Positions 10,882 to 24,310 of a stretch of DNA of 64,000 bases are shown piece after piece. A program made the translations under genes and the position numbers. The notes beneath the pieces are model-generated. The model saw only the letters and a list, made by a program, of their open reading frames with translations, did not search any database and was not told where the DNA came from. The stretch lies in assembly GCA_050084515.1 (NCBI GenBank), contig CM114272.1, positions 21,886,001-21,950,000 on the forward strand, written 5' to 3'. The stretch comes from Blasia pusilla. Taxonomy: Eukaryota; Marchantiophyta; Marchantiopsida; Blasiales. Each line of letters opens with the position of its first letter. The first letter of the stretch is position 1.

Positions 10882-12148
10882 GTTCTCTCTCTCTCTCCCT
10901 CCTCTCCCATCACTCTTCGTCTTCACTCGCTTCCACTCTTCTAATTCCTTGGGATTGAAACCTTAAGTTGCCTTTTTATTGTTCATTACTCTATCTTTCC
11001 TTCCTCGAATTTGAAGGTGACTCACTAATGCGGAAGTGATGATTTCTCGACATGCTTGATCACACATCTATTCCCTCTCGTGGTTGACTTGAAATTGTAA
11101 TATTTTAAGGAACTTGGAAAGTCGTCTATATCGTCCGCATCTTTGTTGAGTTGTTTGAGAGGTCAGAAAGTCGTCAATTTTTCTGGATAGTATTTTCTCT
11201 CTTGTGCCTGTAATTGAACTGGAAATTGCAAGGTTTCTACGCAACCTCTTGAAGTCTTCACTTATGTGTGTAATCATCGATTCCGTATTTTTCTCTCTCC
11301 TAATCGCATTTGACATCTCCCGTTTTCTGGGTAATCTGGAAATTGTAGATATTTGTGTATCTCAAAGCCGTCTCCATTCTAATTGAATCCGATCGATATC
11401 TGCAATGTGGGTAATATGCAGCCCACTAGTGGGTCTGACTCACCCAGACACATCTTGTAAGCAATTTCTTCTGGACCTCAATATGAGCAATGATTAGATG
11501 CCAATGGCCGCAAGCAGTCTACCTCATTGGGTGGTTCTACTTTCAATGCATTATTTCTGCTTTTCAGGGACCAACAAAGCAGAGTTCATAATTTTTTCTT
11601 GGTTTTTTTGCAAGGATAGAACAAACTCTTTCTAGTAGCTAAGAAGCGGTAACAGGCAAAATCTGGACGATAAAAAGGAATGTGATTGCAACAATGTGAT
11701 AAATTGGGCGTTAGTAGGTTGGATACGAGGTGAACAATCATCTGAGTGATTCGAACAACTGCATATGGACTGGATATGGAGAAAGTGAGGATTGGGACCA
11801 TGGTTGAGCCTGATCATCTATCACCGGTTTTATCCTGGCATTAAATAGTAAGAAATATACCCTCCCTACCGTCTGTTCAGTTCTCGGGGTAATCTGGAAG
11901 TGTTATGTTTCAGGTTCGTAGATCTTGGGGAGTTTTGCCTTTCTCTCTCTTCCAATCGAATCTGTAATCGTAGTTCGTTTGGAAATTTCCGAATTGCCAA
12001 TTTTCTTGATTTTCTCCGATTCCTGATATCCTTCTCACAAATCCTGCACCCATCCTTGTAGGTAGAATCGTCCAACGAGAGCGCTGGGTCTGAGTGATAG
12101 ATTTCGATCCAAGGCTCATCCGGTTCTCAATGAACCAGCTCCAGATGA

Positions 12149-12259
<111 letters not shown>

Positions 12260-13339
12260 GCCTGGTTGGGTTTAAACCCCTAAACTACAAGTCCCGACAG
12301 GCTTGGTATGTTGGGACGACATGTTCTAAAGCACTGCTCCTGGGTAGCTTATAATGAGTGAACCGCGTGCAAGCAATATAGCAATACCCTGTTAGAAGAC
12401 CCCACACCATCTGATGGTGTTGGTTACCTACAAGCACCAGAGTGCCTCGTTTGGCCGCTAGTTTTTTAGTATCAAGAGAAGGTTTAGGAAGTTCTTGTTT
12501 TCTGGACAATGCCTTTTCCGAGGAGAAGTGTATGTCCACTTCTTCTCTGCAGCCACACCTGACCCCATCTCCTCTGCAACAATCTGCAGAGAACCTTACG
12601 GTAAGCTTGTGCATCACATCGGTTTCCCTAAAAGTACATACTTGCGTTTGCTGCATTACATAGTCATAAAGGAGATGCTAGGAATTACTTTAAATTGCAT
12701 GGAGACATATTGAGACCAGATATTGACTCATGAATGTGTGTCTGTATCTCTAACCTCTACTTCTCAATGATTGCTCGCTCCAAATTCTAGAACTAAGTTG
12801 ACGAGAAGCTTGACTTCTGATGTGTTCCTCACTTGTCTTGCGTTTCTTTTCTTTATTGACTGACTGCTTTTCCTAATGACTGATCGTTGATTTGATGTGA
12901 GTGTAAGGTAAAATACTATGGTCACTCACAGCAGATTAGATTTATAGTTTGTTTGTCTAGATCTTTGAAACATTTATTAGACGAGGGGCCATGATGAAGT
13001 GTACATATCAAAGGACTGAGTCATTATCTAAAGTTGGGTGTGTTACAATTGTCATTCAGGAATGTCGTTGGAAGCATTGGACCGCATCGGTGAGGATTGT
13101 TAGTGATGATTGAGATCTCCATCGAGATAAGAACCAGGTTAGGTATCGTGCCTTATCATACTTGTCTTGACTTCACGTGAGTATGCATTGAGATGATAGC
13201 TCACCGGCCGTGGTTTATGGAATTCGTTATTGAGGCAAGATGTCATGGTTTTGGATGTGTTTGGAATGTTTCACTTCACAGGCTTATGGGAATCTACTTC
13301 AACCCCTTAGAATGGATTTGAACCACCCAGTTAGAGTAA

Positions 13340-16300
13340 AGGCACATGATTCCAAGTTGTGGTAACGGAAAGCACACGTGCTAGTGTCTTGGGTTGTAAA
13401 AGATTGCGGTGTCCGTGCAATGACTGTAAGGGTGGGTCTACGTTGTCCATCGGCAAGGTGGAAGCACATTTGAAAAAATGGACGCCGGGCGCTTTGTCGA
13501 AAGTGCCGAAATCTAGGGATGGATGGGACTCTTCAGATGAGGAGTGGCTTATGCATGATCTTGCTGAAAAAAGAAGCCAAGAGGATAAGACAATGGAGTC
13601 GGCCCCCACCTTCCATGTGGATGGAAGGGAGAGATCTTCCATGGCGATATAGACGAGCACATTGGCGTTCATAAAATGCTCAATGATATTTTCCAGAAAT
13701 ACGACCATATACACGAGGATGAAATCGAAGAGACATCTCTCTCATCGATGAATTACCGAACCGGAATATCAAACGAAGAACCACCATTCAATCATGGAGA
13801 TGAATATGAGGAGCTTTTGAAGCTTGCAAACCCTTGTTCCTACAGCAAAAAAAACATTTGTTTTGGCTATTGTCATGTTACTATTTAACATTCAAACCAC
13901 CCATGGCGTCCCAAATGTAGCTATTGACTAATTTCTTAAACTCCTTTGTAAGTTGGTCCTACTAGCGGGAACTTGGTGCCACCGAGTTATTATGTAGCAA
14001 AAACTCATTGGTAAACTAGGCTTAGGTTACAACAAAGATCCATGCGTGTCGGTGGATGTGTTTTATTCCGGGGTGATTTGGCTGAAGCTGAGATCTGTCC
14101 ATTATGTGGGAAACCAAGGTTCCGGAAAGTGGGTAGAACGTTGGTACCATGTAAGGTATTAAGGCATTTTCCTGTCATACCTCGGATGAGACGTATGTTT
14201 AGATGCAAGACGTTGTCTGAATTGTTAACCTGGGCCCCCTTGAATCAGAGCAAGGATGGCTTAGTAAGACATACAGCTGATTGCAAGTCATGGCGCCACA
14301 TGGACAACTTTTATCTGGACTTTGCCGAGGAGAAGAGGAATTTCAGGTTTGGGCTAGCTTTGGACGGAGTGAATCCATTTTCAGACAAGTCGAGTTTGTG
14401 GTCAACATGGCCCGTGCTTCTTGTTAATTATAACTTGCCTCCCTGGCTCTAGACAAAAAAATTCTTTGTGATGCTCTCTTTGATCATACCAGGAAAGGAA
14501 AGTGTAAATGGGAAAAACATAGACACATACTTGCTTCCTCTAGTGGAAGAGTTCCAAGAAATGTGGAAAGGGGTTCAATTTCATGACGTCCGGAAGGTAG
14601 GCGGAAGTTGGAACTTCATGTTCAGGGCTACCTTACTATGGACCATAAATGATTACCCGGCATACGGAACTATAGCTGGGCAGAGCCATGGTGGAAAATT
14701 AGGATGTACTATATGCGGGCCTCGAGTGGATTCTGATTTTTCAAAGTCTTGTGGCAAGCCCATATACGGTTGTCATCGTCGATATCTCCCATTGAGCCAT
14801 CCATGGAGGACCGGCAGGTATGGATCTCACTTCAACGGGAGTGCAGAACTTAGACCACGCGTGCCTAGACTACTTTCTAGAGAGATTATTGGATGGGCAA
14901 ATGAAAAACATGCATATGATGAGAGTGGGGGTCGAGAAGACGACCCTACTGATCCCTACAAGAGAACTGGGGTGAAAAGGCTGAGTATACTATATTCGTT
15001 GCCATATTGGCGAGTATCCTGCTCCTTCTCTGTATTATCCATTCTTTATGTTATGAAATAGTGGCTATAGAGGAGGATAGCTTTTGTTTGATTTGATTGT
15101 GGATATTAGCTATCATGTTGAAGTTGTGAGATGTCCATGCTTCCTTGACGATACAATCAGAATTTGCTTATACGCCATACGTTAGATGTAATGCACGTTG
15201 AGAAGAATATCGTTGAGAATCTAGTCAAGACCTTATTTGGAGTGAAAGATACTGTGAAAGTAAGGAGAGATCTGGAGGCCCGTGGGATTCGATCCCATTT
15301 GTGGTTGCAACCCCATCCTAGTAAACCCCAAGTTTTGCTTAAACCAGTTTCCGATTATTGTCTATCTCCCCGTGACTTGAACACTTTCCTTCGAGGATTC
15401 AAAACTTGAAAGTGCCATGGATATTGTGGAGAACTCTCCAAGCATGTGGTTAATCAAAAATTGGGCAATATGAAATCACATGATTACCATGTCTTCATTC
15501 AAAGCAAGTCCTCCCTTCATCATCCGTGGTCTTTCAAGGACCACGTGAGAATAGTGGTTATTAGATTATCCGACATTTTAGAATGGTGTATACAAAGGTA
15601 TATGATCCAGCTTTATTTGACAAACTCTTGGAAGAGACGCCATAACCCTTTGTCTATTTGAAATGCATTTCCCTCCATCTTTCTTCGACGTGATGACACA
15701 TTTGTTGATTCATGTCGTAGAAGAATTGGACATGTGTGGGCCAGTAGCATGTCGATGGATGTATCCAATGGAGCGATATATGGGGTACATGAAGAAATAT
15801 GTACGGTCTAAAGCTAGACCAGAGGGGTGTATGGCAGAAGGGTATGTGAAGGACGAGGCATTAGGGTTTGTGATCTGAGTATATGAAAAGGTTTGAAGAC
15901 GTATGGGCGAAAGTGTGGGATGATGGGGAGGAAGAGGGGTCGTTGGTGAGGAGCTAGAAGGTGCGGGCACTCGATTCGACTTTCGCGAGAAATGATCAAC
16001 TTAGCACATCATTATGTGTTGCATAATACAGAGATCATGGTTGATTGGCAAAGGTAAAACTCTCCAATATATGCTTTTCAAGGTTATAGTCATGTAAATT
16101 ACGGTTCGGACTCTCAAAGTGTATATTATTTTGGTATTGACACATTAAATACAAAAGAATGTACTAATACCATTAACATTGTTATTGAACAGGAAATATC
16201 AGTCATGTTCGAGAGACATTCCTTTCGAAAAGTGGATTCGCCTTGCCATTACACAGGATGCAATTGACAACTCAAAAATCCTGATGCTCACCTACTATCG

Positions 16301-16987
16301 TTAGCTATACCTCCTAATAGTAGGGCATTGTAATTCAAGAGTATGAAAGCCTACGGAAACCACTTCAGGGTAGAAGGGCCAAGTGGTGCGACACCCTTCT
16401 CCACTTATGATAGTGGAATAAGTGCAGTATTTGTTGATGAAAAAAGTTCCAACCAGAATTGTCTATACTCATACGTTGGGGTGTTGGTTGATATTCTCTT
16501 ACTTGATTATGGGGTTGTAGAACAACCCATAATACTAATGCGAGGGCGGTGGGTTAAAGTAGATTGGGATTCAAGAGTAGGATCCATGAAATTAGATAAG
16601 GAGGGTTTTCTGTTGGCCAACTTGAGGTCATACGAGCCATTAGATCACCAGCCATTTGTTTTCCCATCACAAGTGCAACAAGTATTTTATGGAGATGCCG
16701 ATGAGGGTGGAGGATGGAAAGTGGTAATGAGGAAGGAAGCTAGAGCTCGGAGAGTTTATTTTGATGACTTAGAGTCGTTAGATGGAGCTTGTAATGTTTT
16801 GCCCACCTTCCATGCCACATACATGGAACCAGGGAATCTACCAAATGCAAGTACCTTAGGAGCTAGAGTCCTAAGTGATGCAAAGATGGAAACTGCTAGA
16901 GTGGATGTGCAACATGTGCCAATAATCCATGTTTGCGATATGATAGAAGATGTTGATTCAGACTCTAATAACTCAGAATCAGATTAG
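13340..16987 (+). pseudogene. CACTA TNP2-type transposase, interrupted or multi-exon
   Basis: TNP2 catalyses excision and integration of CACTA elements. Blocks appear in the usual order. A transposase-associated N-terminal domain has RLRCPCNDCKGG and EAHLKKW (13400-13480). The TNP2 core starts at 14090 (CPLCGKPRF, LRHFPVIPRMRRMF, RNFRFGLALDGVNPF, TWPVLLVNYNLPPWL). A second block covers 14468-15010 (NDYPAYGTIAGQSHGGKLGC). After a probable intron comes RHTLDVMHVEKNIVENL (15166), then a DUF4218-like part (15446-15880; FPPSFFDVMTHLLIHVVEEL, RWMYPMERYMGYMKKYV). Last is a DUF4216-like part (16343-16987) with an acidic C-terminus. Stops and frame changes at about 14453, 15409 and 15880 exceed what introns easily explain, so I treat it as probably defective. 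Confidence 0.88.
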
Positions 16988-17154
16988 ATTAATTCATAGT
17001 TGTTTCTTTGGTACTCATCATTATGTTTTTTTTTTGGTATGATTCAAATAATTGACTTTTGTTACGAGGATGTAAGTGAATTCTGGTGTTGTTGGGCATA
17101 ATGGAATGAAACTCTACGGCAACAAGTAGAACTCTCAAATTTCCGTCAAGTTAG

Positions 17155-20100
17155 GTGTTATTCTTGCTAACTTATCGTCTACAGAGGGAGGGAGGCGCTT
17201 GGAACGGTGTACCTGATATGACTGAAGAGAACGTGGAATCCAATCAGAGTTCATCTTGGGATGGTATAGATAATGTTCAACAAAGTCCTAATCCATACAA
17301 AGAAGAAAGGAATTGTAGAGTGAAAGAGAGAAAGGCCAAAGAGGCGGAGTTGTTTGGTGGGTTGAAGGATTGGTAAGTATGATCTTGGATAATCTTTTTC
17401 TTTTGCTTTATTTGGTCAAGTGTATCATGTTCATATAGTGGTTGTACATTAGAAAATATGACAGAATTTGTGTGATCATATTTTGAAGGTTTGTTGCTCC
17501 AAGGGTTGTGAAGGAGCGCAAGCCTTTGCCATTTTGGAATCCTTCCCTTCCACAAAGACACAGCTTACGGTTGGAGGAGAAGGCCACTAGCCAAAGTGTA
17601 ATCCCCGAGGAGATTCGAAAAGATTGTTTAGATAGTGATTCCAAAGACCCCTATTATAATCCACTCCTTGAGATGGACTTCTTGGGGACTGAAGAGGATG
17701 ACGACTTGTGGCTGGAGGATGGGAGGGTACTTTCTCTTCACATCTTGTTGTTTTGCTACTCTCTTCAGATTTCAGAATTATGACGACTGTGTTAACTCAC
17801 AACAAAATGTCTGTTTTGAAGGAGCGTCCAATCGAACCATCCAAACAAGGAAGTGTACGAAATTCCACCAATACAAACGATGCGGTAATGTAATTGTAGA
17901 TATGGAGGAATATTCAACTATCTCTATATGTATGATTGGTATGTAATAAATTGAGTGGTAGAAGCCTGTTATTATGACTTCACTAATCTTTGCTCATCAA
18001 ATGGTCTCTAGTTTAGTTTATTCACCCATTTACTTGCATGTGCAGCCCATGGATGGAACTCCATCACAACCCATAATGCCTTTGCAAGCATATCCCCCTC
18101 ATCCACCCCCATGGGCACAGAGTCAGATGTCGTGGTGGGTACCAATGATGATGCAATCACCGATGGGTTATGGAAGCCAATTTCAGCCACCATGGGCCAA
18201 TGGAGCTCAATCATCCATAAACATCCCACCCCCATGGGTAAGTAGGCTTACTATTCTGTTCTTTCTTGTTTTGCACACGGGAATTCAATTAATTGGAAGT
18301 CTAACTAGCTAATTGTATTTCTTTTGTAGACACAAGGGACATGGGCCATCCCAACCGCTGCCCCCAACATCATTGGTACCTCCATTGGCCAACGGGAATA
18401 CGGATGATGAATTATACCGTAGTAGGTCTCAATCTTGCACAACACCAAGCCCATCAGAAAATTTGACCCCGCAAGCAGGTGCATCTAAAGGTGACTTCTC
18501 ACTTGGTTCCGAGTTTGCAAATTTATACTAAAATAGGTTGTTGTATTATGAAAGGTGTGAAACTGTTACTAGTATAAGTTGGTCTTATAGTTAATATAGT
18601 TCAACATAATTATGATTTGGTGAGTTTATAATTGTCGGCCCTACATTTTTTATATCTGAGAATTGGGATGGTGGTATATTTGTAGGAGAGCGGCAGAGTC
18701 GCACAAAGCGTGATTTGTGGACTCGTGATGTCTCCATTAGGAAGGAGCAAAACTTAAAACCTAGATGTGAGCTCATACCAAATGGTATTCCGTCGCCTAG
18801 AGTTCTTGGTTATGAGCCTTGGCTAAATGAATTGAAGGTATGGGTGATGAGTTACTTGGACTTATCATGCATTGAGATTGATAAACAGAATTCTATCAGC
18901 ATGGCTGCTGTTCAGAATCACATCCTTGAGGCATGTGTGGGTGCATCATCTCTTTCGCTTGATTTCATGAAGAAAAAAATAGCACAACTATTGAAAACCG
19001 AGCAATCCAATGTCAAGAACTATTGGAAATTACATGGGGCTCATCGAGCAGTCCCATGTCACCCTGATACCAATGAGGAGTCATGGAATCGATTAGTAGA
19101 TTATTGGCTCTCCGAGGAGGGCAAAATGAAGGCAGAAAAGATGGCTCGAGCAAGGGCCAAGGTCCAGACTTTAAATTTCTCCGGCCGTGCAGGTTTAGAT
19201 GGACTTGATGTAAGTCATCTTGGCATTCCCTAGTTTTCTTGCTAAAGTTATATAATGGTAGAAAACTTCCATTATTGCTTCATTTCCATATTTGCAATGA
19301 ATCCTTTCACATGCATGAATTTCATAATTTATGTATTTAAGGAGCATGTGCAGGTGTGCAACAACGTACCTCAAAGCAGTCCTTGGGCACGGGCTAGAAT
19401 ATACGGAGAGAAGCGAGTTGCCTAAGCAAACAGGTTTCACACAATTGAGTTCATCGGTAAATGTAAATGCTTAACTCTTTTCTTACCCGTTGGCTTGACA
19501 TGGCTAGTATTATGACCTTCATCTGATTGGGTCATGGAGTTAATATCATATCCTTAATCATGTTGAATTATGGTGTTAGTATCATGATTGTATCTAAGTG
19601 TGTAATTGCAAAACCATATTTTTTTGGTACCTAATTGATCGTTGGATTATATATGTAGAGTGTGGAATCTAGAGTCACTATTCAATTGGAAGAAGTGGAA
19701 AAGAAGTGGAGCACAGATTTGGAAGATGTGAAGTTGCAGATGGAATGGCAGAACAAGGCATTAAGTGTACTCATGGAAATGGTGTCCAAACTTACTTCAA
19801 AGGATGTGTCTTCAACACCACACCAGATTTCTAGTTCCCCGCCATCCAATTCTCAACCATATGCAACAACAGATGAGAAGCTCACATCATGTAGCCCATT
19901 CTCATTCTTCCGCCCTTGGTTTTCAATGGTTATAACTACTTGTCCTTTCCAGCATGAGCATTTCACAACCGACTTTCTTTGTTTTGAGTAACTTACAGTG
20001 TTGAACCTATACCAACGCTCTGAATGGACAATTAGGGAAGAGGAAGATCTCCACACAAAAAGAGGCAATGGTAACTACACAATCTGGTGGTAAGTAGAGA

Positions 20101-21037
20101 GTTTAGCTTTAGTATATGTAGGGTCTTATAATATAATTACTTGTTGAAGTGAAGAATCTGGTTTTACAATTCATTTCTCAATACTTGGGTTGTTTGTTGA
20201 AGTGCCAGAACGGAGCAACAAGAGGAGAAGTTCCACAGAAAGTGCAGATGGTGATACTCGAATCACTCGTAAGTATGTCATCCTTGGCATAATGAATTTA
20301 TCTGTGGTATAGTTTTCAAACTATCCACGAAACAAAACTCATTTCTTCCTACAACCTTCAATGGACTTTGTCGTGCATAATGTGCAGAAATCGTGAGTAT
20401 GGATAGCCAAGCCAAATCATCACCATCCAAAAGACAGAAGTCTAGGCTACAATCTGATGGTTTGAATGAGAAGGAAAGTGAAATCAGATCAGGCCCGTCT
20501 AAGAAAATAACTAAGGTAATTTATCTCATCTATAATGGCCTCTTCTATTCAAGGTTTATATGACTATTACATCGATAATTCTTGTTGTGGACAAGTCAAA
20601 TGGTCGTCTAGGGCTTGTGAACTTTTCACGTCATCTTCCGAAATGGGGATGGTCTTTCAAACAGGTATATCATAGCAGTTTTTTATTTTCAGATTAATGG
20701 TGCAAATGCATGTGGAAAGAATTTGAATTGGTACTAACTAAATGCCTGTGTATTTTTTTAGCTACGAATTGGTGATCACGTATTACTCACCAAGCCAAAG
20801 TTGAGTAGGATGGTGCTTGGGTCAGGAGTTATATCAGGTTTTGGTGGGAGAGACAAGTTCCATGCCAAAGACATCCCCTTAGGCGTGGTGAGGGTTGATC
20901 TAAACGAGGTGTTCGAACTAGAACATGCTTTATGGATGCCGAATTTGATAGACGAACCTGCACAAGAAACATTTGGTGATGCTCTTGGTTCAAGCATGCT
21001 CTGGCCAGAGATGCATATGAGAAAGGTGATTCAATAG
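17155..21037 (+). CDS. CACTA accessory protein, TNPA/TNP1-like, multi-exon
   Basis: This is the second CACTA gene, probably the DNA-binding partner that recognises subterminal motifs. Likely exons are: 17170-17372 (charged; donor GGTAAGTAT); 17490-17725 (KPLPFWNPSLPQRH, acidic); a Pro/Met-rich exon 18043-18237 (PHPPPWAQSQMSWWVP); 18329-18490; 18686-19209 (a plant transposase-type domain with WNRLVDYWLSEEGKMKAEKM near its end); a coiled-coil exon 19660-19810 (LEEVEKKWSTDLEDVKLQME); small basic exons at 20200-20515; and a C-terminal exon 20762-21037 with LRIGDHVLLTKPK, LGVVRVDLNEV and ALGSSMLWPEMHM. That last part resembles the TNP1/En-Spm C-terminal domain. Exon limits are approximate; no clear nonsense mutation was seen in the main exons. 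Confidence 0.7.
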
Positions 21038-21229
21038 AATAGTCTTTTCTTTTGGCACCCAACTATCTAAGGTGCAATAACTTTGTTTTCATGGATGACA
21101 TAATCTCTCTTGCTCTTTCAAGATGAGATCATAAACCCTATTATATTTGATATTTGTATTTTTATCTATTTTTGAATGATAACCCCATGTAATAATGATT
21201 AATTTTGTAATTTGGTGTATGGAAGCTAC

Positions 21230-22060
21230 TCTTAAGTGACATTCCACCCCTCAAAATCTGTTTTCAAAAGAGGATTTCAATAATTCAGATCCATTCATTC
21301 TTGCACCGTTCAAAAGGCATAATAAATATTCCAAAATATCAAAAATTTATATTCCCACTAGTCATATCAATATAACTTGCACAGTACTCTTCAAAAACTA
21401 AAGTAGTAAGCTTCAAGTTCTCTCTAGTCATAATTGTATGACTCATGCAGTTCTGTTGCAATAGCTATATAAATTCTGCTACTCATATAGTCATATCTTC
21501 ACGACTAAACCAGTTGTGTCCTCTTTTATAGTAGTCATGTAACTCTACTCTTCTAGTCATAGTACATGACTACATGAGTCCATACCAACATTTCAATAAA
21601 ATAAAATGACTACATGAGTTGCTAATTATAACTCAATGGAGTATACTTGGTGCATTTTGATAGGATATCCTGAAATTTTGCACACCAACCATGACTAAAG
21701 GAGTCGTTGGTGGTAACTAGAAAAATATACACATATGACTAGACAAGTCGTACTCAAGTCCACATCATCAGTGACATGTCACAGCAATAGTCCATGTCAT
21801 CAGTGACACATCACACTAAATAGTCCATGTCATTGATGATGTGTCATTATTCCACGTCATCTGAGTGACGTGTTAGTCATGGCCTCATGACTACACCCTC
21901 TAGTCATATACCAACCTCCACCTAAGCTGACCATCCTAGTTAGCCTAGTCACCAAACAAATATGACTTGGCTTTTGTGTCTAAAGTAGTCGTTAGTCATT
22001 GTTAGTCGTGGTTTGTAAAATATGACTCATATGAGTCATATAACCTTGTCATAAAACAAG
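21230..22060. repeat. CACTA right subterminal repeat region
   Basis: Dense TAGTCAT/ATGACTA motifs in both orientations (about 20 copies), plus several copies of GTCATCAGTGACA-like sequence at 21765-21870. No gene. It mirrors the left subterminal region. Confidence 0.75.
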
Positions 22061-22075
22061 GGATTTCTTCTAGTG

Positions 22076-22296
22076 TCCCTCCGCTCCAGCTCCAGTGCAG
22101 CGCTCTTCTTCGCGGCCTGTATCTTCGACCAGCAAAGGATGGTTACGGCTGCATCTTGTGAAATAAACTTATTTGCCCAAGTTTTCTTTTTTATTTGAGC
22201 ACCCTTTGCAAGCATCTGATTGACAAGGGCATCGCCCAAGAACCCCTTGTACTCTCCCGGGTGCGTCGTAAGCACCTTCCTCACCCGATCGCAATC
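22076..22296 (-). pseudogene. Gene A, exon part right of the CACTA insertion
   Basis: The minus-strand frame runs DCDRVRKVLTTHPGEYKG, FLGDALVNQMLAKGAQIKKK and AAVTILCWSKIQAAKK, ending ALELERR at the CACTA boundary. A possible acceptor AGATCCAG lies immediately upstream at 22297-22304. The phase does not match the donor at 23060 by one base, so either another acceptor is used or an indel has occurred. Across the CACTA element the frame joins 7751-8141. The segment is Ala/Lys-rich and helical in character, without a named domain. Confidence 0.6.
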
Positions 22297-23059
22297 CTGG
22301 ATCTAGTGGTGTGTGACATTCCCTTCCGATACAATCCTGCACATCCAAACTCAACCCGTCAGGAAATTACATGGGTTCCTGCAACCCGTCGGACTCCGAC
22401 GGGTCGTCACAGCTCAAGGTCGGATTCTAGGAACGAGCTTAATGATGCAACCCATCGGAGTCCGACGGATTGCATTCAGATTTCCTAATGCCTGGTTTCA
22501 ACCCGTCCGACTCCGACGGGTTGTGCAACTAAACATACTAACGTGAACATAGCAACCCGTCAGAGTCCGACAGGTTGCACAATTGAATGGAAACTTGCAA
22601 TTTGACGCGAAATTTGGGGAACCAACTTCCGAATGCAACCCGTCCGACTTCGACGAGTTGATTTCGGCCAAAAATAGTTTCGAGTCAAGCAACCCGTCGG
22701 AGTCCGACGGGTTGCTTTGGGCAAAAAACACACTAAACCTGCGGTCAGTCGAACAACTCGTCGGAGTCCGAGGAGTTGCATTCTTCAAAAAAATCCTAAA
22801 AAGGCGGCGAGTCGAGCAACCCGTCGGACTCCAACGGTTTGCTTTGGGCCAAAAACTAATTAAATCTGTGGTCAATCGAACAACTCGTCGGAGTCCGATG
22901 AGTTGCATTCTTCAAAAAAAATCATGAGTCCGGACGAGTTTCTTTCGGCAAAAAAAAACCTAACCCATTCATCAATCGAGCAACTCGTCGGAGTCCGACG
23001 AGTTGCGTAACTGTAAAAGCATCCCAACAACCATCCCGACCCAGCAAGAAGATACTCAC
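22297..23059 (-). repeat. Palindrome array in a gene A intron (about 12 copies)
   Basis: Copies begin near 22349, 22380, 22447, 22498, 22552, 22634, 22688, 22753, 22815, 22879, 22925 (half) and 22979, mostly 55-66 nt apart. Those at 22688 and 22979 have fully complementary 13-nt arms. Spacers are partly related to one another (TTTGGGCAAAAA or CATTCTTCAAAAAAA types), so the array behaves as a minisatellite with a conserved palindromic core. The array lies wholly between donor GTGAGT (23054-23059) and the acceptor before 22296. Confidence 0.85.
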
Positions 23060-23532
23060 GTGTTCATGGCATGCATTGCCATCTCCACCGTCGCCATGTG
23101 ATGAGGGAATGGGTGAAGGACCACTGCCTTCACGCAAAAATGTGCCTCCAAGGAGTTGGGCCGCTCCTCCGCAAACTTGGTCCACGCCATGAACCTCTGA
23201 TTTCCATCCCAAATGAAGAAATGCAGATTCCTCATCCAGCTAAATTCCGTGCCCTCTACTTGCCTTCTGAAATCTTGGTCTCTCATACTCCAGAATATGT
23301 CGAGCTTTTCCAAGTCCTCCTCCGTAACCAGAGCTTGGGTTCCATGCTCGTCGTAAGGCTGAACATAGAAGGGAGGAAAGTTGTTGACATAGGATGCTGT
23401 CACCGCCGATTGTTTAAGCTTCGCGATGTCCTCGTCGGACTGAATTTCGCGGACGTATTCCATTGTCCGCAATCGGCAGAGTGGAATCCTCGGGGCGTTG
23501 TAGCCCTCCATGAGTGCCATCTGCTTTACTAC
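23060..23532 (-). pseudogene. Gene A exon 2: ParB/sulfiredoxin-like domain
   Basis: Exon between acceptor TTTTGACAG (23533-23541) and donor CACGTGAGT. It encodes about 157 codons without a stop. Layout from its N-terminus: RTMEYVREIQSDEDIAKLKQ, then FPPFYVQPYDE, an acidic/aromatic insert and HFFIWDGNQRFMAW. Next come FAEERPN, AHFCVKAVVL and HPFPHHMATVEMA. The order 'address residues, Pro-Pro-x-x-V, then D-G-N-x-R' is typical of ParB N-terminal/Srx folds, which bind and often hydrolyse nucleotides. Some ParB-type proteins bind palindromic DNA. Assignment is by motif reading only. Palindrome arrays lie in the next intron. Confidence 0.55.
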
Positions 23533-23622
23533 CTGTCAAAACCGGGATAAGATCAATAAGCTACACTGAATTCCCAATGAATTGCAATTCACATAATTCA
23601 AAAAACCCAGATCCTCTCTTAC

Positions 23623-24310
23623 CCGCTCAAAAATTGGGTCGGTTTCTTGACCAGCCAACTTGTATGAGACAGAAGCTGGAAAATCGACTGGGAACTCGTC
23701 GATCCGATGGAGGTCGATGTCTTCCGCCGGGCTTGGAGACGAGAATGACCGCTCTCCGGCTTCTTCGGCAATGTCCACCATCTCCACGCTGGCGGTCCTC
23801 ATGACCTCGTCGTCCGTGATTTGAACTTCTTGCGTTTCCACTATGTTGATTGTGTCCCCGGACTTCATCAGGGACATTTCCCGCATCTCAACACTTTTGG
23901 TTGGACGGGCAGGGCTATAGTCAATGGCTATCGATTTTTCCCTCTTCGCTTTAGCCAATTCTGCTCTCCTCACCGACGCGTCTAGACGCTTCTTTTCTCT
24001 CTTTTCGTCGGCGATCCTTTTCTTCAAGGCTTGCGACGTCTCAGCCTCTACGTTCTTTTTATCGAGCGCCTCTTGAACACATCTCGCAAGAAGCTCCTGG
24101 TTGTGCATCTCCGCTTCCCTTTCCCGCTCCTCGATTTCCTACTGCCTAATTTCATTCTCCGAACAAGGCCCTGGAGATGCGGACGCAGGAGTCCTAATGG
24201 ACTTCGGAGTGAAGCTCCCAGACTTGTTGGCTTGTGATTTTTTCCCGTAATTTTTTCCGGAAATGCCTCCACCTATGTCCACGATGAATCCCTTGATCAG
24301 TCGCCTTGCT
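23623..24310 (-). pseudogene. Gene A exon 1: coiled-coil and acidic N-terminal region
   Basis: From about 24310 leftwards the frame reads GFIVDIGGG, a basic Ser/Pro-rich segment (KSGSFTPKSIRTPASASPG), then a TAG in a Gln/Glu-rich run at about 24140. After that come MHNQELLARCVQEALDKK and a long charged helix likely to form a coiled coil (KKRIADEKREKKRLDASV). It ends with an acidic segment and TDPIFER before donor GTAAGAG at 23622. The 90-nt intron 23533-23622 joins in frame to exon 2. The true start codon is unclear; candidates lie upstream, between 24300 and 24440. The TAG follows a CAG and sits where CAG would preserve the pattern. Confidence 0.5.

Noticed and set aside
10567-10926. Arg-Glu repeat protein on the minus strand, and a Leu-Ser repeat protein at 12094-12354
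   Set aside because: Both are translations of CT microsatellites.
22349-23006. Repeat-spacer pattern like a CRISPR array
   Set aside because: Repeats are imperfect and palindromic, spacers are partly related to each other, the array lies in a eukaryotic intron, and no cas genes exist. It is a minisatellite with a palindromic core.
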